A stretch of DNA of 64,000 nt, taken from contig JASMLG010000010.1 in NCBI GenBank assembly GCA_030748805.1, positions 15,319-79,318 on the forward strand. The letters run 5' to 3'. The stretch comes from Phycisphaerales bacterium. GTDB taxonomy: Bacteria > Planctomycetota > Phycisphaerae > Phycisphaerales > SM1A02. Below are positions 34,288 to 41,578 of the stretch, one piece after another. Positions within the stretch are counted from its first letter, which is position 1, and the number at the start of each line of letters is the position of its first letter. Under the pieces are notes generated by a model. The model saw nothing but the letters and a program-made list of their open reading frames with translations. It had not been told where the DNA came from and searched no databases. A program made the position numbers and the translations under genes.

Positions 34288-35979
34288 TCAGAATCCCATT
34301 CCTGGCATTCCGCCCATTCCACCCATGCCGCCCATGCCGCCCATGCCACCCATGCCACCCATTGGATCCATGCCACCCATACCGGGTCCGGCGTCTTCAT
34401 CATCTGATGGCACGCTTGTGATAATACAATCTGTTGATAAAAGCATGCAAGCAACTGATGCAGCGTTTTGTAGTGCGCATCTATCTACTTTTGCTGGTGT
34501 TAAAACACCGTCTTTTAGCAAATCGCTATATTCAAGAGTTAGTGCATTAAACCCATTGCTACCATCTAACTCGGACACTTTGGCAACTACAACTGAGCCC
34601 TTAGCTCCCGCGTTATCAGCAATGGTTCGAAGAGGAACAACCAAAGAGTCGGCTATAACGTCAAAGCCAACACTTTCGTCACCTGATACAGATTGCTTTG
34701 CCTTATGCAAAGTGTCGATGCTGCGAATAAAACTTACACCTCCACCGGGTACAACACCCTCTTCAATTGCTGCCCTAGTTGCGTGAAGCGCATCTTCGAC
34801 TCTCGCCTTGCGTTCCTTAAGTTCCGCTTCTGTTGCGGCACCTACGTTTATTTGTGCGATACCACCAGCAAGTTTAGCAAGTCGTTCTTGCAATTTTTCT
34901 CGATCATAATCAGAGGTGCTATTACTAATTTCAGAACGAATTCTTGAAATTCGATCTTGAATTTCTTTTGAGGTGCCAGCACCCTCCATGATTGTGGTCT
35001 CTTTGTTTGTTATATCAATCTTCTTTGCTTGACCTAGTTGAGTAAGTGAAATTTTCTCGATATCAATTCCAAGATCCTTCATAATTGCCTCTCCTCCAGT
35101 GAGGACGGCAATATCTTCAAGCATTGCTTTTCGACGGTCTCCATATCCAGGTGCTTTTACCGCTGCAACCTGTAAAACTCCTCTTAATTTATTAATAACA
35201 AGAGTTGATAATGCTTCACCAGAAATATCTTCAGCAATTATTAGTAATGATCTTTTTGATTCCATTACTTTTTCAAGAAGTGGAACTATTTGTTTCGCTG
35301 AGTCAAGTTTGTCTTCATAAATAAATACAAGTGGCTTGTCTAGAATCGTTGTCATGTTGTCAACATCAGTTACAAAGTTTGGACTGAGAAACCCTCTGTC
35401 AAACTGCATTCCTTCTATAACATCTACTGTTGTTTCAAGTGATTTGCCTTCTTCAACTGTAATTACTCCATCTTTCCCAACTTTTGAGAAAGCTTCTGCC
35501 ATAATTTTCCCTACTTCGGAGTCATTGTTTGCTGAAATCGTTGCTACTGCTTCAATGTTATCTTCAACATGCTGTGACATATCGTTAATTGAGTTTGTCA
35601 CAACCTTAACTGCTTTACGAATCCCCCGTACCATTGAGTTGGCTTCACATCCAGATGCAAGGTGTCTCAATCCACATTTGTAAATTGCTTCTGCAAGAAC
35701 AGTAGCTGTTGTCGTTCCGTCACCTGCGTCATCTGATGTTTTTGATGCCACTTCTTTTACAAGTTGAGCGCCTTGGTTTTCAATTTTGTCTCGAAGCTCA
35801 ATCTCTTCAGCTACGGTTACTCCATCTTTGGTTACTGTTGGTCCACCCCACGACTTATCTAACACAGCATTGCGACCACGCGGTCCAAGAGTTGATTTAA
35901 CTGCCTTGGAAAGCTTTTCAACACCTAACAACATCTTTTTTCGGGCTTCGATATCGAAAGCCAGTTCTTTTACTGACAT
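34288..35979 (-). CDS. groEL: Chaperonin GroEL paralogue with long GGM tail
   Basis: 563 residues. Core motifs: [40 protein letters not shown] (ATP site with the catalytic Asp), [20 protein letters not shown], and [18 protein letters not shown]. The C-terminus is an extended run of Gly-Gly-Met repeats ending MPGMGF, which lines the folding chamber in characterised GroELs; at about 30 residues it is longer than the usual ~13-20. AGGAG lies ten bases before the ATG. It is the first gene of the chaperone run, directly downstream of the predicted promoter and palindrome, so it is probably the main stress-induced copy. Confidence 0.96.
   Translation of the reverse strand: MSVKELAFDIEARKKMLLGVEKLSKAVKSTLGPRGRNAVLDKSWGGPTVTKDGVTVAEEIELRDKIENQGAQLVKEVASKTSDDAGDGTTTATVLAEAIYKCGLRHLASGCEANSMVRGIRKAVKVVTNSINDMSQHVEDNIEAVATISANNDSEVGKIMAEAFSKVGKDGVITVEEGKSLETTVDVIEGMQFDRGFLSPNFVTDVDNMTTILDKPLVFIYEDKLDSAKQIVPLLEKVMESKRSLLIIAEDISGEALSTLVINKLRGVLQVAAVKAPGYGDRRKAMLEDIAVLTGGEAIMKDLGIDIEKISLTQLGQAKKIDITNKETTIMEGAGTSKEIQDRISRIRSEISNSTSDYDREKLQERLAKLAGGIAQINVGAATEAELKERKARVEDALHATRAAIEEGVVPGGGVSFIRSIDTLHKAKQSVSGDESVGFDVIADSLVVPLRTIADNAGAKGSVVVAKVSELDGSNGFNALTLEYSDLLKDGVLTPAKVDRCALQNAASVACMLLSTDCIITSVPSDDEDAGPGMGGMDPMGGMGGMGGMGGMGGMGGMPGMGF
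34311..34382 (-). repeat. In-gene tandem repeat coding for the GroEL Gly-Gly-Met tail
   Basis: Nine-base units (plus strand CCCATGCCR) are repeated about seven times in frame and encode Gly-Gly-Met triplets. Such exact repeats are prone to gain or loss by slippage, so tail length may vary between strains. Confidence 0.8.
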
Positions 35980-36030
35980 TTTTGTTTGCTCCTGATGAGT
36001 ATGGTCCTTTATGACCTCTTCTTTCTATTA

Positions 36031-36086
36031 CACAGGCACAGTGCTTGTGACAACACATTTTATGTACAAATGATGCGCCAAAACAA
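36031..36086 (-). promoter_or_regulatory. Promoter and operator-like palindrome upstream of the chaperone run
   Basis: On the minus strand TTGTTT (36086-36081) and TAAAAT (36062-36057) are 18 bases apart, a good vegetative promoter with predicted start near 36050. Immediately downstream is the 19-bp imperfect palindrome CACAGGCACAGTGCTTGTG (36031-36049; 9-base arms, one mismatch). It shares GCAC/GTGC with the CIRCE operator of HrcA but lacks its nine-base spacing, so it is a different or degenerate site. The rest of the gap up to 36288 contains a small hairpin (CTGCCA-cgt-TGGCAG at 36159-36173) and no convincing gene. Confidence 0.5.
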
Positions 36087-36288
36087 AAATCCTAAACGCG
36101 TTTTTCGCTACTTTATGGGGTTTTCCCACCGCCAACGTTATTATTAGCAGCAATACGCCTGCCACGTTGGCAGACCATGAACCGCACTCAAACAGCGCAA
36201 ACCGCATTAACTCAATCGTTTTTACTTATGAAAGAGGAGTGTTATCGTACAAAACGATGTGGGTGGGCACGTTTTTGTTAGTGGATTT

Positions 36289-37194
36289 CTATGGGCTAAT
36301 CGGTCTTAACAGTTCTGTTAGTGCGGGAGGAGGAGTAATAAGTGCTTTCCTAATCCATAACACATTACGCAATAGGTAGCCAAGACCAACAACAATCAGG
36401 GTTAGACTCATCACCGTAATTATCAGTCCAAACATCGATAGGTTTGACTCCTCTGGAGATACAGCAATTAAAACTCTACCAATGATGACAACCACTAGCG
36501 CTGCGAGTAAATCATTCATTCTCTGCCTGCTACCTTGAGCTTGTCGGAACGCTCGGCTTCGCTGACCTAGTCGTGGGACAAGTTTACGAAAACCGGAAAA
36601 AACTAGCGCAGCGGCTATAACCGGAACACAGATCTCAAGAATCATCGTTACTGATGTAGTATTAAATTGACCAGAAAGCAAAACAATCGCTATTAAAATC
36701 ATACTTACAGACCAAATAGCCAGCCCCAAAAAAGTCATCGCAATCCCCTGTTTGCATCCATGCAACTTATTGCTTTTGCACATCTTAATTATTGGCACTA
36801 AATTAAGAAGCGACACAAAGCCACACGCCGAACTTATCCACATAAATCCTGTTTGAGGAATTTGTCGAACAGAGTCGGGAATTGGAAGAGAATCTGGGGC
36901 AGTAGTAACTAACACTAAAACCGCAAGAATGGTTGACAGAAAATAAAAAAATACAATTCCAAAAATAGAATTTGCAATTAGTTTTTGATTATGAATTGGT
37001 TCAAGTCGTTGAGTTGTTGGATCAACCACTTCTATTATTGTCAATCGTATCGGTTTCCCGCATTCTGGGCAATCACCGTCTGCTGCTAAATTGCGTATGT
37101 CGTATCCACACCTTGAACATTGAAGCGAAAGTGCAACTCTCATCTGAGTGAGGTCAGAAGCGATTGGAGATTTTGGTTTGGATTCAGCAGTCAT
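36289..37194 (-). CDS. Zinc-ribbon multi-pass membrane protein of planctomycete type
   Basis: 301 residues. The cytoplasmic N-terminus carries a ribbon with two Cys pairs (LQCSRCGYDIRNLAADG and CPECGKPIRL), a pattern common at the start of Phycisphaerae/Planctomycetes membrane proteins. About seven membrane helices follow (for example ANSIFGIVFFYFLSTILAVL near 90-110 and SNLSMFGLIITVMSLTLIVV near 255-275), with a basic loop (QRSRAFRQAQGSRQRMN) near 225. No enzyme motif is seen. It is upstream of the chaperone promoter and on the same strand, but the ~300-bp gap suggests a separate unit. Function unknown. Confidence 0.75.
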   Translation of the reverse strand: MTAESKPKSPIASDLTQMRVALSLQCSRCGYDIRNLAADGDCPECGKPIRLTIIEVVDPTTQRLEPIHNQKLIANSIFGIVFFYFLSTILAVLVLVTTAPDSLPIPDSVRQIPQTGFMWISSACGFVSLLNLVPIIKMCKSNKLHGCKQGIAMTFLGLAIWSVSMILIAIVLLSGQFNTTSVTMILEICVPVIAAALVFSGFRKLVPRLGQRSRAFRQAQGSRQRMNDLLAALVVVIIGRVLIAVSPEESNLSMFGLIITVMSLTLIVVGLGYLLRNVLWIRKALITPPPALTELLRPISP

Positions 37195-37278
37195 TTCAAT
37201 TTGATTGTTATACTCGTAGTACTAAAGATAAAGCATACCCTAATTCAAAAAATTCAGGAACTACAGCAAAACATTGTC

Positions 37279-37809
37279 CTACGGACAGATAACACCTATG
37301 TCTGGAAAATTACGGTAATAACCATCATAATCAAGACCATAACCAACAACAAATTCGTCTTCGATGTCAAACCCAACATATTCACAAGGAACCGCCATTG
37401 CTGATGGAAGTTTCTTTCTTAACAGCACGCAAGATTGTATTGATTCCGGCTTAAGTAATTCTAGTTCTCTTCTAATTCTTGTCAATGTTTTCCCAGAGTC
37501 AAGAATGTCATCAACAAGTAACACGTGCATATTCTTAACCTCAGGAAGTTTTCCAAGCATTGGATCGTTATTGCTTTTTGTGCTTTTACCCATGTAACTA
37601 CTAGCAGTCATGAGTTGTATCTGGATTTTCATTGGGAGATGGCGCATTAGATCTGCAACAAAAATTAAACTACCGGTCATTACCGCAACTAATGCTATTT
37701 CTTGTTCTCCAACTTCTTCCAAATTTTTGGTAATTGCTTCACCTAGTGCCCTGACTCTATCTGAAATTGAACCTCGAGCAATTAATATTCGATCGATATC
37801 TCTAATCAT
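37279..37809 (-). CDS. hpt: Hypoxanthine phosphoribosyltransferase
   Basis: 176 residues. Hpt salvages hypoxanthine or guanine to IMP or GMP using PRPP. Evidence: VAVMTGSLIFVADLMRHLPM in the N-terminal half, and the PRPP signature HVLLVDDILDSGKTLTRIRR near residues 98-117. CEYVGFDIEDEFVVGYGLDY, the base-binding segment, and a final FPDIGVICP complete the family pattern. Full length. Its start is one base from the mgtE stop, so the two form an operon. Confidence 0.95.
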   Translation of the reverse strand: MIRDIDRILIARGSISDRVRALGEAITKNLEEVGEQEIALVAVMTGSLIFVADLMRHLPMKIQIQLMTASSYMGKSTKSNNDPMLGKLPEVKNMHVLLVDDILDSGKTLTRIRRELELLKPESIQSCVLLRKKLPSAMAVPCEYVGFDIEDEFVVGYGLDYDGYYRNFPDIGVICP

Positions 37810-37810
37810 T

Positions 37811-39235
37811 TTATGTTCCTTGCATCCAATGAAGTGTTAACCAAGCAAATCCCAGAAGTGTAGAAAATGAAATTGCATCTGTCACCATTATTAAGAAAAT
37901 TGCTGATGATTGTGCTGGATCCGCTCCAAATCGCTTCATCAGTAATGGAATTGCAGCACCTGTAAAAGTTCCAACGCCCATCGAAACAACCATCGCACAC
38001 GCAAAAACTATTCCTAATCGAGTTGCTAATTCTTCGTTTCCAAATATCCACAACAAAATCGCAACACTAACTCCAATTGCAACTCCAGAAACTAATCCAA
38101 CAAAAAGTTCTCTTCGCATCAAAGGAAAGATTCTATCTCGTCTTACTTCGTCAAGAACAATGCCGCGCAGAGTTACGGCAAGTGCCTGATGCCCTGCATT
38201 ACCAGCAAGTGCAGCAATTAAAGGCATAAAAACTGCAAGTAGCGCAACTTCTTTTATTAGTGATTCAAACCCAAGCACAATATAAGTTGCAGGAATCATC
38301 ATTACTGCGGAAACTATCAGCCATGGCATTCTTCCCCTTAACTTTTCTCCGATTCCAGAATAAACCGCTTCACCAGCACCAGCACCGACAGTTAATTGAA
38401 CATCTTCGGTCTGTTCTTCCTCGATAATATCAATCACATCATCAACCGTAATTATCCCAAGAAGTCGTTGTGAGGAATCAACAACTGGCAACATCTCATA
38501 ACCATATCTGTCAAACTCACGTGCTACTTGTTCTCTGTCTGTTTCGCTGTCCACAGCCGCAACCCTGTGTTCCATTGTCTCTTGAACAGATGCTTCAGAC
38601 ATGCCAATTAACAACGCTCTGAGACTTACAACTCCAACTAGTTCATCTCTGTTGTTGATTACAGGTAAATCTTGTACGTGTTCTGGTAATTCTCGTTCTC
38701 GAAGAAGTTCTACTACATCGGTAATTGTCATTTCTTCTGGTAGAGAAACAAAGTCGGTGGTCATTATTCCTGCCGCTGACTCTTCTTCGTAATCACAGAG
38801 TTGTCGAAGTTTTCTTGCGTAGCCAATTGGCATGGATACAAGTAATGGTTCAAGAGTTTGTTTATCCAATCCACGAATGATTCTTACAGCATCATCTGGA
38901 GCCATCAGGGTTAGTAAAGTAGCGGCATATTGTGTTCTATTATCTTGAGAGAGATCTTCAACCACTATAACTGCTAGTGGGTTTTCCATCTCGGCAAGTG
39001 CATCTGCAGCGGACTGGTCTTCCATTAATTCGATGACTTCAGCCGTTTCCTCGTCATCAAGATCTTCAAGAGTATCTGCTGCATCTGCTGCCTTTTGTTT
39101 AGCAACAGCAGTAGCAAGCGCGGAAACATCAATAGTGTGTGACATCAAATCCGCAACATGCTCGTCCTCTGGTGAGATGTTTTCTGGAAGATCTACGATT
39201 AATGAATCGTCTTTCGGCAGTTTTTCTGATGTCAT
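37811..39235 (-). CDS. mgtE: Magnesium transporter MgtE
   Basis: 474 residues. MgtE is a dimeric Mg2+ channel gated by cytoplasmic Mg2+. Domains: an acidic helical N domain (LEDLDDEETAEVIELMEDQS, ENPLAVIVVEDL), two CBS domains (TDFVSLPEEMTITDVVELLR and DSSQRLLGIITVDDVIDIIE), a plug helix, and five membrane helices (RGRMPWLIVSAVMMIPATYI to the C-terminus). The pore-lining segments LIAALAGNAGHQALAVTLRG and MVTDAISFSTLLGFAWL are present. Length is normal. It is upstream of hpt in the same operon. M-box control upstream was not recognised. Confidence 0.95.
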   Translation of the reverse strand: MTSEKLPKDDSLIVDLPENISPEDEHVADLMSHTIDVSALATAVAKQKAADAADTLEDLDDEETAEVIELMEDQSAADALAEMENPLAVIVVEDLSQDNRTQYAATLLTLMAPDDAVRIIRGLDKQTLEPLLVSMPIGYARKLRQLCDYEEESAAGIMTTDFVSLPEEMTITDVVELLRERELPEHVQDLPVINNRDELVGVVSLRALLIGMSEASVQETMEHRVAAVDSETDREQVAREFDRYGYEMLPVVDSSQRLLGIITVDDVIDIIEEEQTEDVQLTVGAGAGEAVYSGIGEKLRGRMPWLIVSAVMMIPATYIVLGFESLIKEVALLAVFMPLIAALAGNAGHQALAVTLRGIVLDEVRRDRIFPLMRRELFVGLVSGVAIGVSVAILLWIFGNEELATRLGIVFACAMVVSMGVGTFTGAAIPLLMKRFGADPAQSSAIFLIMVTDAISFSTLLGFAWLTLHWMQGT

Positions 39236-39268
39236 AATGTTGATTGTACGTAGGCGTATTGTTTAGTG

Positions 39269-40012
39269 TTATTTTCTTGCCCGTCTCCTGGGTGGAACCC
39301 CAATACGAGTTCCTTCTCCTGTTGGCTCATCCTCGTCTGTCTCAAAACGTGGAAGCTTTTCTCCTACAAGCTTTACACCAGTAAAGTTATCGTGAATTAT
39401 TTGAACTGCATCAGATGGCTCATCTACAATTGAAAACAAATCCAAGTCATCAGTATCAATCGTTCCAAAGTTTTCGGCAAGAGTTAATCTCATCCAGTCA
39501 ACCAGAGAACTCCAATAATCACTCCCAACAAGGACAACAGGGAATGGCAGTATTTTTAATGTTTGCATTAAAGTTAAGGACTCAAAGAATTCATCTAAAG
39601 TCCCAAATCCACCAGGAAAAATTACAAAACCTCTTGCATATTTAACAAACATCACTTTTCTGATAAAGAAATATCTAAAATCCAATTCGATATTTTGATA
39701 TTGATTTGCGTCTTGCTCTTTAGGTAATGTGATATTTAAGCCAACAGAAGTTCCCCCTGCTTCAAAAGCACCCTTATTGGCAGCTTCCATAATTCCCGGA
39801 CCTCCTCCTGTAATAACACCAAAACCCGCTTTTACGAGTAATTCTCCACATTTGACTGCTGATTGGTAGTGTGGACTACTAGTTGGCATCCTTGCCGATC
39901 CGAAAACTGAAACAGCTGGTGGAAGTTTGCTTAAGGCGTCAATTGCCTCAACAAATTCACCTTGAATTCGTAGAACCCGCCACGCTTCTGAAGTAAGTGA
40001 ACTATCTGGCAT
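39269..40012 (-). CDS. LOG-family Rossmann-fold protein (TIGR00730-like)
   Basis: 247 residues. Members cleave cytokinin riboside monophosphates or other nucleoside monophosphates to base and ribose phosphate. Evidence: SVFGSARMPTSSPHYQSAVK, the nucleotide-binding VITGGGPGIMEAANKGAFEA near residue 80, and the hallmark FVIFPGGFGTLDEFFESLTL near 140. The C-terminus is basic and probably disordered (GTRIGVPPRRRARK). In bacteria the true substrate is usually unknown. It is divergent from folC, with 99 bp between them. Confidence 0.9.
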   Translation of the reverse strand: MPDSSLTSEAWRVLRIQGEFVEAIDALSKLPPAVSVFGSARMPTSSPHYQSAVKCGELLVKAGFGVITGGGPGIMEAANKGAFEAGGTSVGLNITLPKEQDANQYQNIELDFRYFFIRKVMFVKYARGFVIFPGGFGTLDEFFESLTLMQTLKILPFPVVLVGSDYWSSLVDWMRLTLAENFGTIDTDDLDLFSIVDEPSDAVQIIHDNFTGVKLVGEKLPRFETDEDEPTGEGTRIGVPPRRRARK

Positions 40013-40073
40013 TTTAGCAAAACCCTTTGTTTGTTTGTAACCCCTTTGTTTGCAGTGGGTTACGGCGGTCGAT

Positions 40074-40102
40074 TTGATTTAAAAACGCTTTTGTGGTAGA
40101 AT
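40074..40102 (+). promoter_or_regulatory. folC promoter with very short leader
   Basis: TTGATT (40074-40079) and TAGAAT (40097-40102) are separated by exactly 17 bases. The -10 ends nine bases before the folC ATG, so a start at the usual distance leaves only about three untranslated bases; no Shine-Dalgarno is present. The mRNA is likely leaderless or nearly so. Confidence 0.6.
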
Positions 40103-40111
40103 AGCAGGGCT

Positions 40112-41554
40112 ATGGCAACTCAAAAGACAATTAGAAAAAAGAAAACCACAAAACGCCCTGCTTCAAAGAAAACGGCTAAGAAAAAAGGGTCCACTAAGAA
40201 GAAACTTCCTAAGCTTGACCACTTTTCATCTGCTGTTAAGTACTTGTTTGAACAATCTGATTACGAAAGAATGCGAGTAGTTCAATACGACAAGGAGACC
40301 TTCAAGCTTGATAGGATGAAAGAACTTCTTGATGGACTTGGAAATCCACAAGATGAAGTCGCTCTAATCCACGTTGCGGGAACCGTTGGTAAGGGTTCAA
40401 CGGTTGCAATGCTATCAACGATGCTTCGAGGAAACGGATACGTTGTTGGTACCTACACTTCTCCTCATCTAATTGATGTTAGAGAGAGGGTTGTAGTAAA
40501 CGGAGAAATGATTAGCGAAGAATCATTCACCGAAACTCTCAGAGAAGTAGTTGAAATAGCAAACAAGAAAAAACTGACCCCAACATTTTTTGAGTTGATA
40601 ACTTCTGTTGCATTTAAACATTTTGCAAACGAAGCTGTAGATATCGGAGTAATCGAAACCGGACTGGGTGGTCGTCTTGATTCCACAAACATAATCACTC
40701 CACTTATGACGCTTATTACAAAAATAGATCTCGACCACACAAACATTCTAGGATCAACTATTGAAGAGATTGCTCGTGAAAAAGCCGGTATTTTTAAGCC
40801 CTCTATTCCTGCAATAAGTGCTCACCAAACAAACGAGGTCTCTGATGTTCTCAAGGAATGTGCTGACTCAGCAAAGACCGAAGTAAAAATAATCGCAAGA
40901 GACATTGAGTTCAGTGGTAGATTTGGTGGAGGAGCTGATGGCAAACAACACACTCGTATTTGTGTGATTACTGAGGATTCTCAATATATGCACATTCCCG
41001 TTCCGCTAAACGGCGAACACCAAGCGTCTAATTGCGCTCTGGCAATTTCTGCTATCGATCAACTAAAAACTCTAGGGTACACCTTTGACAACCTGTCAAT
41101 GTATAACTCTCTAGCAGAAACATTCATTGAAGGACGAATGGAAACTGTTTGGGAACGCCCAAAGATTATTGTTGATGGAGCGCATAATCCAATTGCACTA
41201 CAAACACTGATTAAATCCATAGGTGCTCACATCCCTTACGACTCCATGGTTTGTATCTTTGGATGTTGCCAAGACAAAGACGTTGATGGAATGCTTGAGA
41301 AAATCTCTCTTGGTGCAGACAAGATAATTTTCACTAAAGCGAAGGGAAACCCTCGAGCAGCTGAACCAAAAATTCTACAAAAACAGTTTTCTGAAATTAG
41401 TGGAAAAATGACACAAGTAGCAGAAACGCTATCCGAAGCACTAGAAATCGCAGCTCAATCAGTTAGTCGAGATGATTTAATCTGCGTAACAGGCAGTTTC
41501 TACCTTGTGGGTGAAACCAAGTCACATCTGGACAACCTTGCATCAAAAAGATAA
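40112..41554 (+). CDS. folC: Folylpolyglutamate/dihydrofolate synthase with Lys-rich N-terminal tail
   Basis: 480 residues. FolC adds glutamate to dihydropteroate and/or tetrahydrofolate using ATP. Evidence: the P-loop IHVAGTVGKGSTVAMLSTML near residue 92, GTYTSPHLIDVRERVVVNGE, GVIETGLGGRLDSTNIITP, the DHTNILGSTIEEIAREKAGI segment, and the C-terminal Mur-ligase-like IIVDGAHNPIALQTL and FGCCQDKDVDGML. The first ~34 residues are almost all Lys, Thr, Ser and Arg (for example KKKTTKRPASKKTAKKKGST), a histone-tail-like extension not needed for the enzyme. It is followed 24 bp later by leuS. A promoter lies just upstream. Confidence 0.94.
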   Translation: MATQKTIRKKKTTKRPASKKTAKKKGSTKKKLPKLDHFSSAVKYLFEQSDYERMRVVQYDKETFKLDRMKELLDGLGNPQDEVALIHVAGTVGKGSTVAMLSTMLRGNGYVVGTYTSPHLIDVRERVVVNGEMISEESFTETLREVVEIANKKKLTPTFFELITSVAFKHFANEAVDIGVIETGLGGRLDSTNIITPLMTLITKIDLDHTNILGSTIEEIAREKAGIFKPSIPAISAHQTNEVSDVLKECADSAKTEVKIIARDIEFSGRFGGGADGKQHTRICVITEDSQYMHIPVPLNGEHQASNCALAISAIDQLKTLGYTFDNLSMYNSLAETFIEGRMETVWERPKIIVDGAHNPIALQTLIKSIGAHIPYDSMVCIFGCCQDKDVDGMLEKISLGADKIIFTKAKGNPRAAEPKILQKQFSEISGKMTQVAETLSEALEIAAQSVSRDDLICVTGSFYLVGETKSHLDNLASKR

Positions 41555-41578
41555 TCCTGCGGTATCCTGCACCTTCTT

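Noticed and set aside
34311..34382. CRISPR-like or minisatellite array
   Set aside because: The nine-base repeat is in frame and encodes the GroEL GGM tail.
36031..36049. Calling the palindrome a CIRCE element
   Set aside because: CIRCE has TTAGCACTC-N9-GAGTGCTAA; only the GCAC/GTGC core is shared and the spacing is wrong.
36167..36379. 70-codon plus-strand frame in the chaperone/zinc-ribbon gap
   Set aside because: It overlaps the antisense C-terminus of the zinc-ribbon membrane protein and shows no ribosome site or family pattern.
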